From assembly GCA_037447655.1 (NCBI GenBank), contig JBBHKE010002825.1:1-10258 (forward strand): a stretch of DNA of 10,258 bases. Direction: 5' to 3'. Below are positions 1 through 7,057 of the stretch, one piece after another; the stretch's first letter is position 1, and every line of letters begins with the position of its first letter. The notes below the pieces were generated by a model. The model was not told where the DNA came from. It did not search any database and saw only the letters and a program-made list of their open reading frames with translations. The translations under genes and the position numbers were made by a program. The DNA is from Zygnema cylindricum (lineage: Eukaryota; Streptophyta; Zygnematophyceae; Zygnematales; Zygnemataceae).

Positions 1-63
1 CCCCCTCCCCCTCTCCCTCTCCCTCTCCCTCTCCCGCTCCCTCTCCCTCTAACACACACACAA
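1..63. repeat. CCCTCT-type microsatellite followed by (AC)n
   Basis: The first 50 bases are an almost pure pyrimidine tract built on a six-base CCCTCT/CTCCCT unit with few interruptions, followed directly by a short AC run. Such simple repeats are typical of eukaryotic intergenic DNA. The tract starts at the window edge, so its true length is unknown. Confidence 0.9.
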
Positions 64-137
64 TAACGATAACGTAATTCGTTAAAAACAACGCTCCATT
101 GTTTCAAAACTTGCGCAAAATTTGCCAGACACATTAT

Positions 138-301
138 CTTTTCAGAATCTCGTTGTTGCGACAGTCAACAGAATTTCCGTCGTTTCCTCTAGCCACTCAA
201 ACGTCCAAAAAGATACATTCTTTTCAGAATCTCGTTGTTGCGACAGTCAACAGAATTTCCGTCGTTTCCTCTAGCCACTCAAACGTCCAAAAAGATACAT
301 T
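138..301. repeat. Perfect tandem duplication, 82 bp x 2
   Basis: Positions 138-219 and 220-301 are identical by eye over all 82 bases, starting CTTTTCAGAATCTCG and ending AAAAAGATACATT, with no spacer. Perfect identity suggests a recent duplication or an assembly artefact. Because 82 is not a multiple of three, any open frame across it changes frame between copies, so the short frame here is not taken as coding. No similarity to a known family was recognised. Confidence 0.95.
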
Positions 302-747
302 GCGTGGTTGACGTCACTCGACATCCCCATTGGTGTAAAATTAACAACAGGTTTTTTCCGCCTTTGTAATTTTTGTTAAGCACCACCGAGATGTTGCGCC
401 GTGTGGTACATAATCTTATGTGGAATTTGTGCGATTTGCCACAGGTATGGAGAAAAAAATCTCCCCTGGTAATGTCGGGTGTATAGGGAGTGCATCTTTC
501 GGTGTACTCCCTATCTTGTTACTGTCACTCTAAATTTGGTCCATATTTAACCAAATTTCCTCAAATAATTTTAAGAAATTTGGTCCATGATCAAGAAAGA
601 AAAACAATGACATTTTTTAGTGTAGCTCTATGTTGTATAAAAAAGTTCTTAAAACCCTTTTTAACAGAAGAGTTGCGAATGACAAGAATTGGCAGGAAAA
701 CTGATGAAATTTGTTCAATATACACCTACTGCCACTTTGATCATACT
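302..747. other. AT-rich spacer without a recognisable gene
   Basis: No gene is supported. The stretch holds one hairpin (annotated separately at 483-514) and a 13-base direct repeat AAATTTGGTCCAT at about 533 and 578. The open frames that cross it start on non-ATG codons and have no recognisable motifs. Confidence 0.6.
483..514. other. Short stem-loop
   Basis: ATAGGGAGTGCA pairs with TGTACTCCCTAT (11 of 12 complementary, the odd pair being G.T in RNA) around the loop TCTTTCGG. No flanking gene explains it. It could be an RNA structure or the remnant of a small inverted-repeat element. Confidence 0.55.
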
Positions 748-853
748 CATACGAAACGTACAAGTAAGGTATCAACATGTAGGTGTAAGAGTCTAGTTTT
801 CATACGAAACGTACAAGTAAGGTATCAACATGTAGGTGTAAGAGTCTAGTTTT
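748..853. repeat. Perfect tandem duplication, 53 bp x 2
   Basis: Positions 748-800 and 801-853 are identical, each beginning CATACGAAACGTACAAG and ending GAGTCTAGTTTT. As with the 82-bp duplication upstream, the copies are adjacent and undiverged, and the unit length is not a multiple of three. The overlapping open frame reads the two copies in different frames, which argues against coding. Confidence 0.95.
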
Positions 854-1381
854 CAGATCCATACATAACTTATTTTTCCTTTACAATTTTTTTTGGCGTA
901 AAACCTTCAGTGTGCAAACATGACTCTAGAATCTACCTGTTGTCCATCCTTTCAACAGACAGCTGAGGTTGTGTTGTCAATACATGTGAAATAATGTAAA
1001 GTAAACATTTTCATTACTGCATCTACATGTACATCAGTTATTGTAATTAATACTAAAAGGGTAGGCAATTTTGATTAGCCAGGCCTTTGGTACATTGTCC
1101 TTTAGCTATTAACAATTACCACGCCAAAACAGGCTCTGGTCAAGTTTAAATAGGGAAAATTTGATGTTTGGATAAAAAACCCAGATTTATAGAAAACAAT
1201 ACAAGATTTTGGATAAACAAACCATCTTTTGGATAAACAAACCAGAGGACAAAAACCCAAAGGGCCCACCTTAACTAGGTCTTTTGTGACAGGTGTGTCC
1301 TATGTAAAAGGATTCATAAGTGAGAATCAAAAATTTCAACATGAAAATGTTTTTATATTGAATGTTAATAAAGATTGTTTT
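854..1381. other. AT-rich spacer with a 20-bp double repeat
   Basis: No gene is supported. At 1207-1246 the 20-base period TTTTGGATAAACAAACCA plus two bases occurs twice, and a shorter GTTTGGATAAAAAACCCAG version lies just upstream near 1167. Otherwise this is plain AT-rich sequence. Confidence 0.55.
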
Positions 1382-1456
1382 CTGATGGTAAATTTTTATT
1401 AGCGTAGATTTTTTTTTAGCGTATAGGAAAAATTACTGTTATTGATGTTAATTGGG

Positions 1457-1541
1457 AATTTGGAAATTTTCAAAGAAATCGTTTACTGTAAAGGTGGCAA
1501 ATTTGGAAATTTTCAAAGAAATTGTTTATTGTAAGAGTGGC
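1457..1541. repeat. Tandem duplication (42-43 bp) capturing the end of a transposon
   Basis: Positions 1457-1498 and 1500-1541 both read AATTTGGAAATTTTCAAAG and continue to TGTAA followed by AGGTGGC in the first copy and GAGTGGC in the second. The duplicated unit therefore contains family A sequence, the TAA target site and the first seven bases of the family B element that begins at 1535. The duplication most simply happened after the family B insertion. Confidence 0.8.
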
Positions 1542-2258
1542 GTTCCATTAGGATTTCCTGTAATTGTACTGCGAACATTACAAGATGCTACATTTTGAAC
1601 GATGTTCTTTCGCGTAGAGTTTGTAATCCACGTGCTCTGGAATGATTGGTACCACGTAAGATAAGATCTTATATTGAAAATCGTCAAATATGTTTTACAC
1701 CGACCAACTTTACTCGAAAGCATCATTTGCTTACCATGTCCGTGCGGACCAGGGCATCGTACCACAAAAAAATTGTACTCTTTGCAAACGCTTGTCAGAT
1801 GCCACCTCATTTTTTTAGGGTTTCTGCTTTTTCACGTGACGAATGAGCGCTTCCACAAATAGTGTGACGAATGGCTGATAACAAAAATAGCGCGACGAAA
1901 GTTTGTTACGAAATTACTTTTGGATTTTTTAATGTATATATCGTGTGCGAAAGTTTTCGATTTCCGTTGGTTGCCGTCTTAACACGTATTTTCATTGTCC
2001 AACTTGTCGTCGCTCAAAATTTTCTGTAAATGGTGATGTACCTCGAGGAGGTACATCACCATTTACATAAACTTTGGAAGCGAATGCCTCGCAAAAAAAC
2101 ATCCAACGGTCATTGTTACCTCCTAGACCTTAGGAGAATATTGACAAGAGTCTGTAATGTTGTTCGCAGATAAAAACAAAATAAGAGGTACGACGTAGTA
2201 CGGAGAGGTCTGAATTTTTGTAAAACAACCTCACTTTTTGTCCGATGGAACGCCACCC
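1535..2258. mobile_element. Family B DNA transposon (PIF/Harbinger-like MITE), copy 1
   Basis: Inverted termini GAGTGGCGTTCCAT (left) and ATGGAACGCCACCC (right) bound 724 bp. The flanks are TAA at 1532-1534 and TAA at 2259-2261, while the unoccupied relative at 6358-6578 has a single TAA at the same place. A 3-bp TAA target duplication with GGG-type termini is the PIF/Harbinger signature. The element aligns over its whole length, in reverse orientation, with 4737-5478 at roughly three-quarters identity by eye. It has no transposase frame; short frames inside are not conserved between the copies. A near-central 43-bp palindrome is annotated separately. The superfamily call is inference from target duplication and termini only. 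Confidence 0.85.
2025..2067. repeat. 43-bp palindrome inside family B copy 1
   Basis: Arms TGTAAATGGTGATGTACCTC (2025-2044) and its exact reverse complement (2048-2067) flank a 3-base GAG spacer, giving a perfect 20-bp stem. The same 43 bases occur unchanged in the diverged second family B copy. Confidence 0.95.
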
Positions 2259-2372
2259 TAATTAGGAATTAGGGTTTTTTTTAAATAGTATGGATAATTC
2301 TATTTGAGAATTTGCAAACAAAAATAAATACTTGAAATAGCGTTCAATACGCTAATAATGATTCACGGTGTA

Positions 2373-2966
2373 CTTGACGAATACAGTAGTACTTTGACAC
2401 ATTAGAACTTTACTTTTCAAAATTCAAATCGTCATATGACCTTCTGACATTCACCCTTTCGAACTTTAGAAAGAGAACCGGTTTCACGATCCCATTTCTA
2501 TATGTAGAATTTTGATGTCGTGTTCCGTATACACTAAATTCTATACAGAAGTTTCAAAATAGTGCGTATTATTTCTCTATAACGAATCTCCTAATGACAC
2601 TTGGTTTATAGTTTAGTACCTAATTGTACCTTTGTTCATACGGTCAATCGAACTTTGTGTTGACTTCGCTACTGTACTGTACTTTACAAGCTGTACTTCT
2701 GTCTATATTTTCTACCGACATTGGCTGTCTCTATTGAAATTATAGACCGTTGTCGTCCGTTCGAAAACCTTTAAATAGGCAGACTTTCTGTTCGTCTGCA
2801 CCCGTAAACCGCTTGTCCCCCGGCCGACGTCACCAAATGGGTCAGATGTTACGTCAATCTTTGTGTTCTTTTGGGTCGCGTCTACAAATGTCCGTACAGA
2901 CGTCTAGAATAGTACAACCGTACCCAAACGATTTGATAAAAAGGACACGGTCCATGCGCGTGTAGT
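2373..2966. repeat. Old degenerate repeat region, paralogous to about 5650-6040
   Basis: No gene is supported. From about 2592 the sequence TAATGACA...TTTATAGTTTAGTACCTAATTG, then GTGTTGACTTCGCTA and CAAG.TGTACTTCTGTCT, matches 5650-6030, except that the second region carries two family A insertions at TA dinucleotides equivalent to 2617-2618 and 2670-2671. This stretch is thus the unoccupied version of both sites. The sequence is GTAC-rich. A 71-codon frame beginning at TTG (2750) lies in repeated DNA and is not called. Confidence 0.65.
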
Positions 2967-3527
2967 GGGCATGATCGACGGGCATGATAAACGGGCACGA
3001 TCAAGGGGTACAATCAACGTGTACGGTCAACGACCATGATCAACGGGTACGATCAACGGCCATGATCAACGGGTACGATCAACGGGCACGATAAATAGGA
3101 TACGATCTATGTCCGTGTAAAGGGCATTGATTTGGCTTTAGCAAAGGGTTAACTTTGTCCCTCGGCCAACTTCACCGATCACGTAACTTTCAAAGTACCC
3201 CCTTGGCAATCGTTTATTACCGTCAGATCATGGATGCACGATCTTGTCAATGAATAGAGATAAACCCGCCACCTGTAATAAATCTATAGTCGTTTATCCT
3301 TAGTTCGTGACCGCCCGATCATAGAATGCTGGAAGTTCAGAAAATAACCGTCCTTTTCAAGAAGTACGATTTCGTGTCGTTAATTCTTTGCTCAATTTAC
3401 TGTCAATCGCTGTAAAATTTTGGGCCGCGTCTACAAATGTATGTACAGACATCTTCAATAGTACAATAGTATTGTACTTACACCGCTTGATAAACAGTAA
3501 ACGGTCCATGCGCGTGTAACGAGCATG
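2868..3527. repeat. Direct repeat pair about 547 bp apart (2868-2975 and 3415-3527)
   Basis: Both copies contain TTTTGGG.CGCGTCTACAAATGT, then GTACAGAC, AATAGTACAA, TTGATAAA and CGGTCCATGCGCGTGTA in the same order. A weaker shared block (TTGTCCC.CGGCC.AC.TCACC) occurs near 2815 and 3157. The copies look old and have small insertions and deletions. They may be units of a larger repetitive element whose ends I cannot place. Confidence 0.7.
2967..3096. repeat. 13-bp minisatellite, about 10 units
   Basis: Consecutive 13-base units of consensus GGGYAYGATCAAC run from 2967 to about 3096 (GGGCATGATCGAC, GGGCATGATAAAC, GGGCACGATCAAG, GGGTACAATCAAC and so on), with a decayed unit after. Several adjacent units alternate GGGTAC and GGCCAT versions, suggesting duplication of 26-bp pairs. 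The array lies between the two members of the larger direct repeat. Confidence 0.9.
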
Positions 3528-3592
3528 TTAATTGATAAACAACATGATAAAACAGGACGCAGTCAATGCCCGTGTAACAGGCGTTGATTCAC
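3097..3592. other. Degenerate repeat sequence without a recognisable gene
   Basis: No coding signal was found. The second copy of the direct repeat (3415-3527) and the weak shared block near 3157 fall here; the rest shows no structure I can support. Confidence 0.5.
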
Positions 3593-4724
3593 TAGACCGT
3601 GAATCGTAATTAGAGTAAAGAAAAATTAGAGTAAAAAAACAAAAAAAAAACAATTAGAGTTATGAAAGCTAATTTGTGTGATAAAACTTTTTCACAGAGG
3701 AAGTTTACTCTAACTTATTTAAGTACTCTATATTGGGTTATCCCGGGGTTATGTCGGCAATAATTATCCGCGCTAAAATTATAAACACTACACCGCGCAT
3801 CGTAATTAGCGTAATAAAAAAATTAGAGTAAAAAAAGAGAAAAAAATAATTAGAGTAATTTACTCTAGTTTATGTGGTAGAACTGTTTCAAAAAGGGATT
3901 TACTCTAATTTATGCTGTGTACTCTAATTTGGCAAGCTAATATCCTCTACTGTAAATAAGGTATTCGTCAGAATCTGACAAAACGTACAGTTTATCGTCA
4001 CTATGGCGTTTGCACTACCCGGTTTGTTAAAACGCAGTTTCATGATAATGGCCTGTATTAAATCTTTATTTGTACTTTTTTACTTGTAAAAGTACAATTT
4101 TGCACCGTCAGGCGTCATCCGTACTCCACACTATTTAAAACGAAAATATGTTAAAATTAAAAACGCTAATTAAACCTTACCTTAAATAGTATAATGAAAA
4201 AATTAGAATCATTTACTCTATTTGATGTGAAAGAGTCGATATTTCGAGCGACCGAATTAGAGTAGTTTACTCTAATTACGATTCACGGTGTAGATTACGT
4301 AGACGTAAAAAATATGTCAGTCCTTATAGTTTTGACGACATTATGATGCTAGTACTATTTGTTGCGCTGAATGTCAGTTAATGTTCACACTGACGACGAT
4401 GCTGTCGACGGACGAGAGTTATCCGAACGAACTTTTTTCGATGTGATTGACTTTTTGTTTAGTGCGATTTCACGTGCGAGCGCGATTCTATTAAATAATT
4501 ATTTGTATCTTTCAACTTATAAAAGTACAACTCTGTACGGTCGGACGTTATCCGTACTCCACATTATTTAAAACGAGCCTATAATAGAATTTTCAAGCTA
4601 ATTAAACCTTGCCTTAAATAGTATAATGAAAAATTTAGAATCACTTGCTCTATTTAAGGTGATAGAGTCGAAATTTAGGGCGACTCAATTAGCGTTATTT
4701 ACTCTAATTACGATTCGCGGTGTA
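3593..4724. mobile_element. Family A DNA transposon, large subtype, outer copy
   Basis: The left terminus begins TAGACCGTGAATCGTAATTAG (3593) and the right ends with AATTACGATTCGCGGTGTA (4724), complementary over about 20 positions. The element contains another member of its own subtype at 3789-4292; without it about 628 bp remain. The right halves of outer and inner copies align from TACAA.T.TG.ACGGTC to the terminus (shared GTACTCCACA.TATTTAAAACGA, TTAAATAGTATAATGAAAAA and TTAGAATCA). No open frame of note exists, so it is non-autonomous. Confidence 0.75.
3789..4292. mobile_element. Family A DNA transposon, large subtype, inner copy
   Basis: The 504-bp element starts TACACCGCGCATCGTAATTA and ends AATTACGATTCACGGTGTA. 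Near the right end AATTAGAGTA-GTT-TACTCTAATT forms a perfect subterminal stem (4255-4277), and the motif TTAGAGTA recurs near the left end. It is inserted at a TA inside a relative of the same subtype. No transposase frame is present. Confidence 0.8.
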
Positions 4725-4736
4725 GTATGCACCTAA

Positions 4737-5478
4737 GGGTGGCGTTCCATCAAACGAAAAGTGAGGTTCTTTACAGAAATCGGGGCCTCTCCTTACCACG
4801 CCGTACCTACTATTTTGTTTTTATTCGTGAACAACATTACAGAGAATCTTGCCAATATTCTACAAAGGTTTGGGAGAAAAAAATGACCGTTGGATATTTT
4901 TTCACGAAGCATTCGGTTCCAAATTGTCTGTAAATGGTGATGTACCTCGAGGAGGTACATCACCATTTACATCACCATTTACAGAAAATATAGAGCCGCG
5001 ACACGTTGGATAATGAATGTACGTGTCAAGACGGCAACCAACCGAAATCGAAATATTTCGCACATGATATATGCATTCAGAAATTCAACGAAAATCACGA
5101 AAGTGATCTCGTAACGAACTTTCGTTGCATTTTTTTTGTTACCGGCCATTTTTCACACTATTTGTGGAAGCGCTCATTTGTCACGCGAAAAAACAAAATC
5201 CCTTAAAATAGCGTCTGACAAGCATTTACAAAGAGTACAATATTTGTGTGGTACGATACCCTGGTCCACACGTACATGGTATGCAAATGACGATTTCGAG
5301 TTGAAGTTGGTTGTTGTAAAAAATATTTGACGATTTTCAAATACGATCTTATGATACGTAGAACGACTCTTATTTGTACACGTGGATTACAGACTCTGCG
5401 CGATAGTACATTGATCAAAATCTAGCACTCTGTAATGTTGACCATATATATACAAAATTTTCTGATGGAACGCCACCC
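4737..5478. mobile_element. Family B DNA transposon (PIF/Harbinger-like MITE), copy 2, inverted
   Basis: Perfect 16-bp inverted termini GGGTGGCGTTCCATCA bound 742 bp, flanked by TAA at 4734-4736 and 5479-5481. Its left half aligns with the reverse complement of the right half of copy 1 (GTGAGGTT, CCTCTCC, TTATTTTGTTTTTAT style blocks, GAACAACATTACAGA, ATGACCGTTGGAT), and its right half with the reverse of copy 1's left half (GTAATCCACGTG, AAAATCGTCAAATAT, GGACCAGGG.ATCGTACCAC on the minus strand). It carries the 43-bp palindrome. It sits 12 bp beyond the end of the family A element at 4724. Short open frames on both strands are not conserved with copy 1. Confidence 0.88.
4929..4982. repeat. 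43-bp palindrome of family B copy 2 with a 12-bp extension
   Basis: Positions 4929-4971 are the same perfect 20-bp-arm palindrome with GAG spacer as at 2025-2067. The right arm is followed by a second copy of its last 12 bases (ATCACCATTTAC repeated at 4959-4970 and 4971-4982), a small tandem duplication absent from copy 1. Confidence 0.95.
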
Positions 5479-5682
5479 TAAGTCTTTAATGGCGTGTTTT
5501 CTTTCGACGGAAGGGCTCGACCAACTTGGGCACCGACTTTAGCTCAAGCATGTTGACAAAGTACATTACCGTATTGTACTTTAGTCATGTACTCGTCGTC
5601 CGATGTACACCCAAATCGGTGGGCAGGGATATGTTTCGACTCGCTTTCAGTAATGACAGCTGGTTCATACTTTATAGTCTAG
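5479..5682. repeat. Degenerate GTAC-rich repeat, related to about 6100-6260
   Basis: The block at 5598-5652 (CCGATGTACACCCAAATCGG, then GGCAG and TGTTTCGACTCGCTT) recurs at 6203-6257 with moderate divergence, and ACCAACTTGGG near 5520 resembles ACCGACTTGGG near 6101. No gene is supported; a short frame on the plus strand is a by-product of the repeat. Confidence 0.65.
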
Positions 5683-5872
5683 TACACCGCCAATCGCTAT
5701 TAGCGTAGAATTTTCTTTAGCGTATAAGAATTATTACAGTGGTGTACGCTAATTAAGAATTTGAAAATTTTGAAAAAAAATATACATTCTAATTGTTCAA
5801 TAATGCTAATTTGGGTCTTTGAAAAAAACAAATGTCGGTAATTTCTATACGCTAATAAGGATACAAGGTGTA
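5683..5872. mobile_element. Family A DNA transposon, 190-bp copy
   Basis: It begins TACACCGCCAATCGCTATTA and ends CGCTAATAAGGATACAAGGTGTA-type sequence. The 5' part (TTAGCGTAGAATTTTCTTTAGCGTATAAG) closely matches 1398-1430. The flanks TTTATAGTCTAG and CCTAATTGTA join exactly, around one TA, in the unoccupied relative at 2606-2630, which fixes both ends and the TA target duplication. It is non-autonomous. Confidence 0.85.
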
Positions 5873-5929
5873 CCTAATTGTAGTCTGTACCTTTCGACAT
5901 ACAATAAAAGTCAGTTGTGTTGACTTCGC

Positions 5930-5985
5930 TACACCGTGAATCGTTATTAGCCTTATGTACGCTATATCGGTGTATTCAAGGTGTA
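5930..5985. mobile_element. Minimal 56-bp family A derivative
   Basis: It begins TACACCGTGAATCGTTATTA and ends TTCAAGGTGTA. The flanks GTGTTGACTTCGC and TTTACAAG.CGTACTTCTGTCT correspond to 2656-2703, where a TA plus a short CTGTACTGTA stretch replaces it. It appears to be little more than two termini, so it is most likely an internal deletion derivative. Confidence 0.65.
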
Positions 5986-6357
5986 ATTTACAAGTCGTAC
6001 TTCTGTCTCTGTGTTCTGCCCGACATAGGCGCTATGTACAAACTAACAAAATTATTCGGTGACGTGTCATCTTTTTGATGTTACTGTACTGTAGGGCCCA
6101 ACCGACTTGGGAACTTCGTACGGTTGTCTTTGTCGACAACTTCACCACAAATCATATTGATGAGGTACAGTATCGTACAGAACCGTAGTCGTGTAATTGC
6201 CGTCCTATGTAGACTCAAATCGGTCGGCAGCAATCTGTTTCGACTCGCTTCCAATACAAGATTGAAGATGAGTTGACGTGACGTGGCAATGGGTCGAAAT
6301 GTGAATAAAGCCAAATTGAAGTAAATTTTACGTTTTAAGATGACGTAAAGTGTTCGA
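5986..6357. other. Degenerate GTAC-rich repeat sequence
   Basis: The left part continues the paralogy with about 2680-2730, and 6098-6260 is related to 5517-5660. A 95-codon minus-strand frame (6081-6368) has no recognisable motif, crosses a transposon boundary and is not called as a gene. Confidence 0.5.
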
Positions 6358-6578
6358 TACACCGCCAATCGTTATTAGCGTGTAAGTTTTTTTAGCGTAT
6401 ACGAATAATTAGCGTGGTTTACGCTAATTTGGAATTTGGAAATTCTCGAAGAAGTCGTCTATTCTAATTAGGAATTAGGGTTTTTGTAAAATAGTGTGGA
6501 TAATTCTATTCGAGAATAAAATAAAAAAAAACCGGGACAGAATTAGCGCACACAACGCTAATAACGATAGGCGGTGTA
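6358..6578. mobile_element. Family A DNA transposon, intact 221-bp copy
   Basis: Inverted termini TACACCGCCAATCGTTATTA on the left and the near-exact complement TAATAACGATAGGCGGTGTA on the right agree at all but one of the first 24 positions. The subterminal ATTAGCGT-GGTTT-ACGCTAAT (6408-6428) forms a second stem. This copy is the uninterrupted counterpart of 1382-2372, with TCTATTCTAATTAGG where that copy carries the family B insertion. No coding capacity. Confidence 0.9.
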
Positions 6579-6632
6579 GTGTTCATACGTTTTTCGTACG
6601 TTGGAACATTCTACCGTTTACAGGAACTACAG

Positions 6633-6853
6633 TACACCGTGAATCGTTATTATCGTCAAGGTTTTTTTTCGGCACTTTAAACATCTTTTCTTCGTACACA
6701 CTTGTTAGATTTTCAATTTGAGACCGCCAATCGGAAGCTGGGAATGATACCTTTCAATCCCAACCGTCAGATCAACAGTCCGAAGGTGTGTACTGAAAAA
6801 ATGTTTTTAAGTGGCGAAAAAAACCTTTGACGCTAATACCGATTCGCGGTGTA
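6633..6853. mobile_element. Family A DNA transposon, 221-bp copy with different interior
   Basis: It begins TACACCGTGAATCGTTATTA and ends GACGCTAATACCGATTCGCGGTGTA-like sequence. Its interior does not match the copy at 6358 beyond the termini; it includes GACCGCCAATCGGAAGC near 6722, an internal echo of the terminal motif. Non-autonomous. Confidence 0.78.
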
Positions 6854-6856
6854 CTA

Positions 6857-7057
6857 TACACCGTCAATCGCTATTAGAGTATATAACGCCAATTCGGTGC
6901 CCTTTCTTCAAAAAAAAAAACCTGAAATATAATTAATAACGCTATTTAAGTACGTGGACCTTAATCTGCCACGTCTCAGGTACTAAATTAGAATGAATAA
7001 CGCTTATTGTTTTTTGACGCTATTTAATCCTCGACTCTAATAGCGATTGGCGGTGTA
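6857..7057. mobile_element. Family A DNA transposon, 201-bp copy
   Basis: The left terminus TACACCGTCAATCGCTATTA continues AGAGT, and the right terminus is its complement with one mismatch in 24. The element starts only 3 bp after the previous one ends. The interior is AT-rich with TAACGC motifs and no open frame. Confidence 0.87.

Larger units (their letters stand above)
1382..2372. mobile_element. Family A DNA transposon, copy 1, interrupted by a family B element
   Basis: The right terminus at 2349-2372 reads ACGCTAAT...CACGGTGTA, the family A inverted terminus. The left terminus near 1382 is decayed, but TATTAGCGTAGA and the following TTTAGCGTATAGG match other copies. The internal sequence matches the uninterrupted copy at 6358-6578 on both sides of a 724-bp family B insertion (for example GGAATTTGGAAATT, ATTAGGAATTAGGG and GGATAATTCTATT). 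Subtracting the insertion, its 3-bp target duplication and a 43-bp tandem duplication from 991 bp leaves 221 bp, the length of the copy at 6358. No transposase is encoded, so this is a non-autonomous MITE-like element. Confidence 0.8.

Noticed and set aside
490-849. 119-codon plus-strand frame
   Set aside because: It starts at GTG, reads through the 53-bp tandem duplication in two different frames, and has no recognisable motif or composition typical of protein.
1526-1862. Overlapping frames in family B copy 1 that might encode a transposase piece
   Set aside because: Frames on either strand are broken at equivalent places in copy 2 (5203-5418), and no DDE or zinc-binding pattern is conserved; treated as non-coding MITE sequence.
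2750-2965. 71-codon frame, Arg/Ser rich
   Set aside because: It begins at TTG and lies inside old degenerate repeats; the related repeat at 3415-3527 does not keep the frame.
2967-3096. CRISPR-like array
   Set aside because: The 13-bp units are directly contiguous with no spacers and the context is eukaryotic; it is a minisatellite.
5930-5985. Chance pair of TACACCG-type ends rather than an element
   Set aside because: The paralogous site at 2656-2703 lacks the sequence at the matching TA, which favours a real insertion; kept as a feature with reduced confidence.
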